Of a DNA stretch of 45,134 nucleotides, positions 16,333 to 23,458 are shown piece by piece; within the stretch, counting starts at the first letter, position 1, and each line of letters opens with the position of its first letter. The DNA lies in the NCBI GenBank assembly GCA_034437275.1, contig DAOTUD010000002.1, positions 1 to 45,134 on the forward strand, written 5' to 3'. The position numbers were made by a program, and so were the translations under genes. Under the pieces are notes generated by a model, which was not told the DNA's origin, did not search any database, and worked only from the letters and a program-made list of their open reading frames with translations. This DNA is from TC-15 sp034437275 (GTDB taxonomy: Bacteria > Chloroflexota > Anaerolineae > Aggregatilineales > Aggregatilineaceae).

Positions 16333-17162
16333 CGCCACGTGTTCGACGCGCGCAGCAGGATATACGTCCGGCCTGCCTGCGAAATATAGAGCATCTCGCC
16401 GCGCTCGAATTGCAGCACTTCGGCGGTAGGAGACAGGCTGTCGCCAGTTTCGGCAGCTGTCGCCCAGCCCAGCCCGGCCTGGACGCTCGGATTGTTGTGC
16501 CACACCTTGCCAAAACCACGAATCGGCGCGATCCGGCCCTCCGGCGGGGTGTCGCCCCACTCGTTGGGATCGATGCCTTCCTGAAATGTGTCGGGAAACT
16601 GCTGGTAAGTGCCGTTGCTGTACAGGGCGTAGATCGACGGCTGCGGAGCCGACACCCACACCATCTGCCCGTTCTCGAAAGGCTGGTAAGCGCCCTTGGC
16701 CAGCGTGGCGGAGGCGGCCAGTGGACAACCGAGCGCCGCCTGGATATCCGGATCGTTCTGGTAGGCCTGGCCCAGGCGACCCTGCGGCACCGTCGCACAG
16801 CCCCCCCCCGTCCCGCTCGTACTCCCGCCGGCAGCAACCAGCCCCCCGACCGGCGCATAATTGGGGGCGGCGTCCGGCGTGGCTGGGGTATCGGTGGCAG
16901 TGGGCGTGAAAGTCGGCGTCTGGGTGATCACGGCAGCGATTGGGGTGGGCAGCGACACGGGCGGAAGCTGCCCTTCCGGCGTCGAGGTTGGGCGCGGGCT
17001 GGGGCTGGGAGTCTCGGTGGCGACAATCGGCTGCAGGATCGGGATGGGTGTGGCCGTGATCGGCACCGGGCTGGATGGCGTGCTGTCGCGCGTCCACCCA
17101 CACGCCGACACCAGCAACCCGAGACTGATCACCATAATTCCAAACACAAACCTGCTGCGCAT
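16329..17162 (-). CDS. lipoprotein with a Thr/Pro-rich linker and two LGFP-like repeats
   Basis: This is a 277-residue surface lipoprotein. A lipobox LVSAC-G places the lipidated cysteine at C21. Residues about 25-110 are a Ser/Thr/Pro-rich spacer. Then come two related repeats (about 125-195 and 210-275) with the pattern G-x-V/A-x-x-N-x-P-x-V/I-Q-A-x-L-G, then E/F-x-G-x-M, as in LGFP-type cell-wall repeats. The frame also has an ATG at 17168, but GAGGA is correctly spaced for the ATG at 17162. Its stop overlaps the start of the C39-like peptidase, so the two products are likely partners at the cell surface. Confidence 0.8.
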   Translation of the reverse strand: MRSRFVFGIMVISLGLLVSACGWTRDSTPSSPVPITATPIPILQPIVATETPSPSPRPTSTPEGQLPPVSLPTPIAAVITQTPTFTPTATDTPATPDAAPNYAPVGGLVAAGGSTSGTGGGCATVPQGRLGQAYQNDPDIQAALGCPLAASATLAKGAYQPFENGQMVWVSAPQPSIYALYSNGTYQQFPDTFQEGIDPNEWGDTPPEGRIAPIRGFGKVWHNNPSVQAGLGWATAAETGDSLSPTAEVLQFERGEMLYISQAGRTYILLRASNTWR

Positions 17163-17189
17163 CCCCATTCCTCGCTTATGACTGCATGC

Positions 17190-18095
17190 TCACGACTGAA
17201 TCTGGGCCTGGATATCGCCGCTGTCGTCCACCCAGGCCACGGCCATGTGGGGCGTGTTGTAGGCAAAGGCAGGATGCCCCTCCCGGTCGATCACGATCAG
17301 CCCGCCATAGCCCTCCACCCGGTCGTACATGTAGCGGATCGCATAGTCGGCGGCCTCCTGGGCGCTCATGCCGCGCCCCAGGGCATCGGTGGCCATTTTG
17401 GACAACACAACGCGCATAATGCTCTCGCCGTGCCCGGTGGCCGAGGCAGCCCCGGTCAGGTTGTCGGCATAGGCTCCCGACCCCACCAGCGGCGAATCAC
17501 CGACTCGCCCCGGCAGCTTATAATGCACGCCGCCGGTCGAGGTCGCCGCCGCAACGTTGCCGTCACCGTCCAGTGCCACCGCGCCGACCGTGTCCATCGG
17601 GTCCGGCGTGAAGCCGTCCGCCAGCCGGTAGTCCTTCTTCTGCTGCAAGTAGCGGAAACGTTCGACCTCGCGCGGGACCGTCAGTTCGGCCTCGGCGCAC
17701 AGCCGCATGCCCTTCAGTTCGGCGAAACGCCGCGCGCCCTCCCCCACCAGCAGGCTGTGATCGGTGTCCTCGACGATCAACCGCGCCAGCTTGACCGGGT
17801 TCATAATGCCGCGCACGGCAGCCACCGCGCCCAACGACAGCGTTTTGCCGTCCATGATGATCGCGTCCAGTTCAATGCCGCCGGTGCGGTTCAAGACGCT
17901 GCCGATCCCGGCGTCGAAGGTGGGGTCGTCTTCCATGCTGCGCACCGCCTCTTCGACGGCATCCAGCGCCGATCCTCCGGTGGCCAGGATCGCCCAGCCG
18001 ATCTCGGCGGCCTGGCGCGTCCCGACGATGTGGTCGGCGTGCGTTTCCTCGGCGATCTTCCAGGCTCCACCATGAACAATAAGTGCGGGTTTCAT
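17190..18095 (-). CDS. iaaA: isoaspartyl peptidase / plant-type L-asparaginase
   Basis: This is a 301-residue N-terminal-nucleophile hydrolase that cleaves beta-aspartyl dipeptides and often asparagine. It is made as a precursor that cuts itself before T169 in D168-T-V-G-A-V. Family motifs are HGGA at the start, SALDAVEEAV, the GRVGDSPLVGSG loop that binds the substrate carboxylate, and SATGHGE. All are intact and the length is normal. The ATG at 18095 follows AAGG. A minus-strand promoter lies at 18152-18180. The lipoprotein gene follows 27 bp downstream. Confidence 0.92.
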   Translation of the reverse strand: MKPALIVHGGAWKIAEETHADHIVGTRQAAEIGWAILATGGSALDAVEEAVRSMEDDPTFDAGIGSVLNRTGGIELDAIIMDGKTLSLGAVAAVRGIMNPVKLARLIVEDTDHSLLVGEGARRFAELKGMRLCAEAELTVPREVERFRYLQQKKDYRLADGFTPDPMDTVGAVALDGDGNVAAATSTGGVHYKLPGRVGDSPLVGSGAYADNLTGAASATGHGESIMRVVLSKMATDALGRGMSAQEAADYAIRYMYDRVEGYGGLIVIDREGHPAFAYNTPHMAVAWVDDSGDIQAQIQS

Positions 18096-18125
18096 TGACT
18101 AAACCTTTCCATACAAAAATTATTT

Positions 18126-18144
18126 GATGGGTATGTTCCCCATC
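18126..18144 (-). repeat. inverted repeat in the leader of the isoaspartyl peptidase gene
   Basis: GATGGG (18126-18131) and CCCATC (18139-18144) are perfect inverted repeats with a 7-nt loop, placed at the expected transcription start. They could be an operator or a 5' hairpin. Confidence 0.3.
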
Positions 18145-18151
18145 CATGGTC

Positions 18152-18180
18152 ATTATGCTGGCACACCGTGCTTTTGACAA
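18152..18180 (-). promoter_or_regulatory. promoter of the isoaspartyl peptidase gene
   Basis: Minus strand: TTGTCA (18175-18180) and CATAAT (18152-18157) with exactly 17 bp between. Both boxes match five of six consensus bases. Confidence 0.6.
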
Positions 18181-18191
18181 ATACGCGCGCC

Positions 18192-19106
18192 TCATTCCAG
18201 CAGCGCCCGGTCAAGAAACGCGATCACGCGGCGCTCGTATTCCTGCGGCGCAACATCGACGTAGTTGCCATGCCCCGCCCCCTCGACCACCCACAGCGCG
18301 GCGTTATCGCCTGCCGCCGCCAGTTGGTCATAGGCCCCGGACAGGCTGCGCTCGGTGCTGCCGTAGATCAGCAAGATGGGGCGTGGGGCAATATCGCCGA
18401 TCACGTCCACCGGCCTGAGCCGGTCAATGGACTCACCGGTGATCACGCGGTAGGTGGTGCGCATCACCCATTTGTAGATCACTTCAAGCACGTTGGCGCT
18501 GTCGCCTGCGACCGATAATGAGGGAAAATCGCCGTAGCCGCCCTCGGCGATCACGGCAGCCAGGGCCGGATAGCGCGCCGCCGCCATAACCGCCGTCGCG
18601 CCGGCAGAGGAAAAGCCGAGAACGCCGATCTGCCGCACGTCGTTACGCTCCTGCAGGTAGGCGAGCACGTCGCCCACCTCGGAGATTTCCTGGTACCCCA
18701 GGCTGTGCGCGCCCATCCCCGCACAACGCCGCGACTCGAACAGCAGCACCGCGTAACCGCTGCGGGCCAGCACATCGGCCTCGTTCATACGGTTGCCGCG
18801 CCCGCTGGCAAGCGGCGGCGGGATGATGATCGCGGCCCCATTCGTGCCAGGGATGAAGTAGCCCAGGAAGCTGCCGCCGTCGCTGGCGTCAAGCGTCACA
18901 TCCTCGAAGGTATGCCCGTAATCGGCGGGGGTGTCGCCGCTTTCCGAACACGGCACATACAGCAGGCCGCCGGTGGTGATCACCCCGCACAGCACCGGTA
19001 CCCCGACGACCAGCAATGGCACAATCACCACGATGGCACGGGCAACACGCTTAAGGGAACGGGTGCGCGCCGACGCAGCCTCGGACGTCTCGGTCGTTTC
19101 CGTCAT
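18192..19106 (-). CDS. membrane-anchored alpha/beta hydrolase
   Basis: This 304-residue protein has one N-terminal membrane anchor (about 24-48) after a short basic cytoplasmic tail. The rest is an alpha/beta-hydrolase domain facing outward, with nucleophile S166 in GFSSAG and H279 in GAGHGN. The acid is less clear (region YGSTERS). The fold resembles the acyl-peptidase/dienelactone hydrolase-like group (often DUF-type hydrolases with a membrane anchor). It lies in a run of minus-strand genes with gaps of 50-100 bp, so operon membership is uncertain. The substrate is unknown. Confidence 0.82.
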   Translation of the reverse strand: MTETTETSEAASARTRSLKRVARAIVVIVPLLVVGVPVLCGVITTGGLLYVPCSESGDTPADYGHTFEDVTLDASDGGSFLGYFIPGTNGAAIIIPPPLASGRGNRMNEADVLARSGYAVLLFESRRCAGMGAHSLGYQEISEVGDVLAYLQERNDVRQIGVLGFSSAGATAVMAAARYPALAAVIAEGGYGDFPSLSVAGDSANVLEVIYKWVMRTTYRVITGESIDRLRPVDVIGDIAPRPILLIYGSTERSLSGAYDQLAAAGDNAALWVVEGAGHGNYVDVAPQEYERRVIAFLDRALLE

Positions 19107-19160
19107 GGGCGTATACCGCAGGGAGCACGCCGTTGGTGACGTGCTCTCTGAATAACAGCG

Positions 19161-20486
19161 CTATGCTTTCTTGCCGAATTTGGCTTCGAGCAGCTCGTAC
19201 ACGGTCGGCTGCCCGATCTCCTGGAGTTCGTAACGCACGCGCTGGTAGGGCTTGTCGATGGTGAGCACGCGCGTCAGGTCGATGGGCGTCGCCACCACAA
19301 CCAGATCGGCGGGCGTCTTGCGGATCGTCTCTTCCAGGTCGGCGACCTGGCCTGCACCATAGCCCATCGCCGGGAGCAATGAGCCGGTGGCGGGGTACTT
19401 CTCGAACGTCTCGGCGATGCTGCCCACCGCGTACGGGCGCGGATCAACCAACTCGGCAGCCCCGAACCGGTGCGCAGCAACCACGCCTGCGCCGTAGCCC
19501 ATTTCGCCATGCGTCAGGGTCGGGCCATCTTCGATCACGAGCACCTTTTTACCGCGAATGGCCTCCGGGTTATCGACGAAAATCGGCGAGGCGGCATCGA
19601 GCACCGTCGCGGTCGGGTTCAATGTGCGGACGCTCTCGCGCACAGCCAGCACACCGTCTGGGGTGGCGGTGTCGATCTTGTTGATGACGATCACGTCCGC
19701 CATACGGAAGTTGGCCTCGCCCGGGTGGTACCGATACTCGTGGCCTGCACGATGCGGGTCGGCGATCACGAAGTACAGGTCTGGGGCGAAGAACGGCAGG
19801 TCGTTGTTGCCACCGTCCCACAGCACGATGTCAGCCTCTTTTTCCACCGCGCGGAGAATGCGCTCGTAGTCGACCCCGGCGAAGACCACCACGCCGCGAT
19901 CGATGTGCGGCTCGTACTCCTCGCGCTCCTCGATGGTGACCTGGTGCTGGTCGAGGTCGTCATACGTGGCGAACCGCTGCACGGCCTGCCGGGCCAGATC
20001 GCCGTAGGGCATGGGATGGCGCACGACGGCGACGGTGTAGCCCAGCTTGCGCAGCGCGTCGCTGACGGCGCGGGTCGTCTGGCTCTTGCCGCAGCCGGTG
20101 CGCACCGCCCCCACACCCACAACGGGCTTGCTGCTCTTGAGCTGGCTGTGCTTGGGGCCGATCAGTCGGTAGTCTGCCCCCGCCGCCAGCACCTGGCTGG
20201 CTTTGTGCATGACATACTCGTGCAGCACGTCGGAATAGGCAAACACGACTTCATCGATGTTCTGTTCCTTGATCAAACGTTCGAGGTCTTCTTCCGGATA
20301 GATCGGAATCCCATCCGGGTAACGCGCCCCGGCCAGTTCCGCCGGATAGGTGCGCCCTTCAATATCCGGAATCTGGGTCGCGGTAAACGCGGCGACCTCG
20401 TAGTCCTCATTATCCCGAAAATATAAGTTGAAGTTATGGAAGTCGCGCCCGGCGGCCCCCATAATCAGAACACGATTCTTCGACAT
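19161..20486 (-). CDS. cyclic 2,3-diphosphoglycerate synthetase-like P-loop protein
   Basis: This 441-residue cytoplasmic P-loop protein matches the family annotated as cyclic 2,3-diphosphoglycerate synthetase or GTPase. The N-terminal Rossmann-like part starts MSKNRVLIMGAAGRDFHNFN. A Walker A GAVRTGCGKSQTTR follows at about 127-140, and an NKID motif appears in VIVINKIDTATPDG. In methanogens the enzyme makes the solute cyclic-2,3-bisphosphoglycerate. Bacterial homologues are common but little studied, so the product here is uncertain. AGGAGAGG precedes the ATG. It lies 62 bp after tatC. Confidence 0.8.
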   Translation of the reverse strand: MSKNRVLIMGAAGRDFHNFNLYFRDNEDYEVAAFTATQIPDIEGRTYPAELAGARYPDGIPIYPEEDLERLIKEQNIDEVVFAYSDVLHEYVMHKASQVLAAGADYRLIGPKHSQLKSSKPVVGVGAVRTGCGKSQTTRAVSDALRKLGYTVAVVRHPMPYGDLARQAVQRFATYDDLDQHQVTIEEREEYEPHIDRGVVVFAGVDYERILRAVEKEADIVLWDGGNNDLPFFAPDLYFVIADPHRAGHEYRYHPGEANFRMADVIVINKIDTATPDGVLAVRESVRTLNPTATVLDAASPIFVDNPEAIRGKKVLVIEDGPTLTHGEMGYGAGVVAAHRFGAAELVDPRPYAVGSIAETFEKYPATGSLLPAMGYGAGQVADLEETIRKTPADLVVVATPIDLTRVLTIDKPYQRVRYELQEIGQPTVYELLEAKFGKKA

Positions 20487-20548
20487 ACAAATGCCTCTCC
20501 TGTTACAGAATGCACCCGCCCCGGCGGACTGTCACCCAAATGTACTGT

Positions 20549-21316
20549 CTATTTACGCCGAGTACGGGGAAAAGCCAACATAGCCAGGCCGATGCTGAGC
20601 AGGTAGAGCACCAGCAGCGGCGCTATGACCAGCAACATATTGAAGGGATCAACAGTTGGCGTGATCACAGCGGCCAGAATCGTCATCAGGACGACCGCCA
20701 GCCGCCAGTTCTTGATCAGCGGGCGGGGACCGAGAATCCCCAACCGCGCCAGCACGAAGACCACCATCGGCATCTCAAATGAGACGCCCAACCAAAACAA
20801 CAGCGACGTCAGAAACGCGATGTAGCGCTCGGCGGTCCACTCCGCGCGGAAGACGCCGCTTTCGAAGTCGCGCAGGAAGGCAAACGCCGCCGGGACCATG
20901 ATAAACCACGCAAACGCCACGCCTAGCAAAAACAGCGCGGTCGTGCCCGGCAGCGCCAGGTAAATCCAGCGCTTTTCGCGGCGCTTGAGGCCCGGCGCAA
21001 CGAACATAAACAACTGGTAGGTGATAAACGGGATCGCCAGGATCGCACCGGCCAGCAAGGCCACCCGAAAATACATCACGACGCTTTCGGTGGGGCCGAG
21101 CACCTGGAGCTCGTCGCCATAGGGATCAGTCAGGTACTCCAGGATTCTGCCGGTGAACACTACCGACAACAGCACCCCAATTATCAGCGCCGCCACTGCC
21201 CGCACCAGCCGCCGGCGCAGTTCCACAAGATGCTCGATCAGGGTAAGCAGCGTGTCGTCAGCATCACCGCTGATCGCAGTCCAGGGACGATACCGCTGTG
21301 GTTTTTGATCGGGCAT
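20549..21316 (-). CDS. tatC: Sec-independent protein translocase TatC
   Basis: TatC is the twin-arginine signal-peptide receptor in the membrane. This 255-residue protein has the six-helix layout, with the conserved early HLVELRRRLVRA, the FxxPFITYQLFMFVAPGL region and the FEMP stretch in helix IV. No tatA or tatB gene is in the window, so the small subunits must be elsewhere. It starts 3 bp after nusB, so the two are cotranscribed. A short N-terminal extension of about 20 residues precedes the first conserved block. Confidence 0.95.
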   Translation of the reverse strand: MPDQKPQRYRPWTAISGDADDTLLTLIEHLVELRRRLVRAVAALIIGVLLSVVFTGRILEYLTDPYGDELQVLGPTESVVMYFRVALLAGAILAIPFITYQLFMFVAPGLKRREKRWIYLALPGTTALFLLGVAFAWFIMVPAAFAFLRDFESGVFRAEWTAERYIAFLTSLLFWLGVSFEMPMVVFVLARLGILGPRPLIKNWRLAVVLMTILAAVITPTVDPFNMLLVIAPLLVLYLLSIGLAMLAFPRTRRK

Positions 21317-21319
21317 GGG

Positions 21320-21775
21320 TTACTCGTGAGAGATTAAGGGCTTATCGAACGCAGTCTGCAAATCCGTTTCGTGCGAGGCCAACGTCCCCAGTACACCGTT
21401 AACGAAACGCGGCGCGCTTTCGGCTCCAAACGTTTTGGCCAGCACCACCGCTTCGCTGATCGCGACACGGACTGGGGCGTCTTCGCTAGCCGCCAGTTCA
21501 AAAATGGCCAGGCGCAGAATATTACGATCAATGATCGCAATTTGGGCTAATGGCCATTCAGGAGCGTAGCGATGAATCAGGGTGTCGAGCGTGGACTGGT
21601 GTTCCAGCACGCCCAGCACCAGACAGCGCGCCAGGTGGCGCGTGTCGTCGCTGTGCAACTCCGGCGCAAGGCGCTCGCGGAGCACGTCACCGACGGGATG
21701 GTCGGTGCAGTCCAATTCGTAGAGCGCCTGCAAGGCGAGATGGCGTGCCTGATGTCGATAGTCGGTCGTGAACAC
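21320..21775 (-). CDS. nusB: transcription antitermination factor NusB
   Basis: NusB binds boxA RNA with NusE and supports rRNA antitermination. This 151-residue helical protein shows RHLALQALYELD at the N-terminus, the IDRNILRLAIFEL segment and VRVAISEAVVLAKTFG with FVNGVLGTLA at the end, as in the family. The start is GTG at 21775, six bases after the asp23 stop, with an AAGGAAC inside the end of asp23. Asp23-NusB adjacency is common in Gram-positive-type genomes. Confidence 0.95.
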   Translation of the reverse strand: MFTTDYRHQARHLALQALYELDCTDHPVGDVLRERLAPELHSDDTRHLARCLVLGVLEHQSTLDTLIHRYAPEWPLAQIAIIDRNILRLAIFELAASEDAPVRVAISEAVVLAKTFGAESAPRFVNGVLGTLASHETDLQTAFDKPLISHE

Positions 21776-21781
21776 GGTCCG

Positions 21782-22144
21782 CTATTGTTCCTTCTTGGGC
21801 ACGTTAAACGAGACGTCCTCAATATGCACGTTGACGGATTCGACCTTCATTCCCAGAATTTCACGGATCGAGCGCACCACCGACTGCTGGATGGCGACGC
21901 TCATCTCGCGCATGTTCACGCTTGCGTCGGCAATCACGTAAATGTGGGCGGTCACGGTGCCATCATCCACTGTAATCTGCACCCCATTGGCCGACGGCAC
22001 ACGCCGTAACAGCCGATCCACGCCGCCCGGTGTGTTGCCCATGCGCATCACGCCCGGCACTTCGAGCGTCGCCAGCCGGGCAATCGTCAGCAGCACATCG
22101 GGCGCAATGGTAACCGTATCATTTGGATGCCGAGGTGTGACCAT
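21782..22144 (-). CDS. Asp23/Gls24 family protein
   Basis: This 120-residue Asp23/Gls24 (DUF322) protein has VTIAPDVLLTIARLATLEVPGV at the N-terminus and the VHIYVIADASVNMREMSVAIQ-type core, and ends in VESVNVHIEDVSF. Family members link to envelope stress and cell-surface homeostasis, but the biochemical role is not settled. A GTG at 22150 is in frame. The ATG at 22144 has AGGAAAGG five bases upstream and is preferred. It is the first gene of asp23-nusB-tatC. Confidence 0.92.
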   Translation of the reverse strand: MVTPRHPNDTVTIAPDVLLTIARLATLEVPGVMRMGNTPGGVDRLLRRVPSANGVQITVDDGTVTAHIYVIADASVNMREMSVAIQQSVVRSIREILGMKVESVNVHIEDVSFNVPKKEQ

Positions 22145-22182
22145 AGTCACCTTTCCTCAAATTAGTATGTCTACCGGTGCCT

Positions 22183-22192
22183 ATTATAGCAT
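22183..22192 (-). promoter_or_regulatory. extended -10 of the asp23-nusB-tatC promoter
   Basis: The minus strand reads TGC directly before a perfect TATAAT (22183-22188), an extended -10. No good -35 lies 16-18 bp upstream, as is usual for extended -10 promoters. Confidence 0.55.
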
Positions 22193-22232
22193 GTTCCCTG
22201 GCGCAGATTATCCTGATTCTCGCTGTTGCCCA

Positions 22233-22979
22233 TCACTGCATGACCAGGCCGCCATCGACCGACAACACCTGCCCGGTGATATAGCTCGCCTCATCGGATG
22301 CCAGGAAAGCCACCGCATGGGCCACATCATCCACCGTACCCACCCGGCCCAGCGGGATCAGCTTGGTGAGTTCGTCCCGGATATCTTCGGGCATTTTCTC
22401 GACCAGTGCGGTCTGGATAAAGCCTGGCGCAACGGCGTTCACTGTGATACCGCGTGACGCCACCTCGCGCGCCAACGCCTTCGTCAGCCCGATCATCCCG
22501 GCCTTGCTGGAGCTGTAGTTCGTCTGGCCGGCCTGGCCCATGATGCCGCTGGCGCTCGCCATGTTGATAATGCGCCCCTGCCGCTTGCGCATCATCGCGC
22601 GAATCACGGCTTTGGAGCACAGCCACGCACTCTTCAGGTTGACGCGCAGAATAAGGTCCCACTCGTCTTCGGTCATGCGCATGATCAGGTTGTCGCGGGT
22701 GGTCCCCGCGTTGTTGACCAGGATGTCGATCTGCCCGTACTCATCCAGCACGGACTTGATCATGGCGTCGACCTGTTCGCCGTCGGAAACGTCGCTGGTG
22801 AAAGCCATACCATCCCCGCCGTTCGCGCGGATCTCCTCCAGCGTATCGTCGGCGCAGCAGCCGGTCACATCGTTGGTAACGATGGTCGCGCCGCGTGCCG
22901 CCAGATCCAGGGCGATCCGCTTCCCGATACCCTGCCCGCTGCCGGTGACGATTGCAATGCGTCCATTTAAATCTGCCAT
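22233..22979 (-). CDS. fabG: 3-oxoacyl-ACP/acyl-CoA reductase (SDR)
   Basis: This is a 248-residue short-chain dehydrogenase that reduces 3-oxoacyl thioesters with NAD(P)H. It has the nucleotide motif TGSGQGIG (12-19), NNAG (89-92), and the catalytic S142, Y155 and K159, plus the C-terminal ITGQVLSVDGG of FabG-type enzymes. It lies 59 bp after a PhaJ-like hydratase gene on the same strand. A reductase plus an (R)-specific hydratase would move acyl groups between beta-oxidation and fatty-acid or polyhydroxyalkanoate synthesis. No polymer synthase is in the window, so either role is possible. Confidence 0.92.
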   Translation of the reverse strand: MADLNGRIAIVTGSGQGIGKRIALDLAARGATIVTNDVTGCCADDTLEEIRANGGDGMAFTSDVSDGEQVDAMIKSVLDEYGQIDILVNNAGTTRDNLIMRMTEDEWDLILRVNLKSAWLCSKAVIRAMMRKRQGRIINMASASGIMGQAGQTNYSSSKAGMIGLTKALAREVASRGITVNAVAPGFIQTALVEKMPEDIRDELTKLIPLGRVGTVDDVAHAVAFLASDEASYITGQVLSVDGGLVMQ

Positions 22980-23038
22980 TTGCGTTTTTCTCCTTGTGCT
23001 CGGTATGCTGCCCTATGATAGCCGGGGCAGCCCGGCTG

Positions 23039-23446
23039 TCAAGCATCGGGCACCATGACCACGGCTTCCCCGGTGAGCACCGGCGTCTGGCCCTGGTTGG
23101 TGCAGGTCGTGGCCAGCGTGATGATGCCGCGCTTTTCGCGGATGTGCGTGATCTCCACAGTGGCCGTGATGGTGTCGCCAAGATACACCGGGGCCTTGAA
23201 CTGGAGGTCCTGCCGCATGTAGATCGCGCCCTCGCCGGGCAGATCATTCCCGATGATGGCGGAGATCAGGCTGGCGGTCAGCATCCCGTGCACGATACGC
23301 TGCCCAAAGCTCGTCGCGGCAGCGTAATCATCGTCCAGGTGTACCGGGTTGGCGTCGCCGGTGACGCCAGCGAACGCCTGCACATCGTCAGCGGTAAAAC
23401 GCCGGGTGCGGCGGGCGGTCATGCCCACTTCATAGTTCTTGCGCAC
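23039..23446 (-). CDS. phaJ: MaoC-family (R)-specific enoyl-CoA hydratase
   Basis: This 135-residue single-hotdog protein has the hydratase-2 motif with D31 and H36 in GDANPVHLD, the same spacing as known PhaJ enzymes, followed by a serine/glycine-rich overhang region (IVHGMLTASLIS). It should hydrate trans-2-enoyl-CoA to (R)-3-hydroxyacyl-CoA. It starts 12 bp after tex and precedes fabG, and the two enzymes act on neighbouring intermediates. Confidence 0.88.
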   Translation of the reverse strand: MRKNYEVGMTARRTRRFTADDVQAFAGVTGDANPVHLDDDYAAATSFGQRIVHGMLTASLISAIIGNDLPGEGAIYMRQDLQFKAPVYLGDTITATVEITHIREKRGIITLATTCTNQGQTPVLTGEAVVMVPDA

Positions 23447-23458
23447 GTACAGCTCCTT

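Noticed and set aside
16333..17103. Extension of the C39-like peptidase frame
   Set aside because: The upstream part is a shadow of the lipoprotein gene in another frame. The ATGA overlap gives a natural start.
15867..18098. A 743-residue plus-strand open frame
   Set aside because: It crosses three convincing minus-strand genes and their gaps, is full of Arg, His and Pro, and has no domain. It is a GC-driven shadow.
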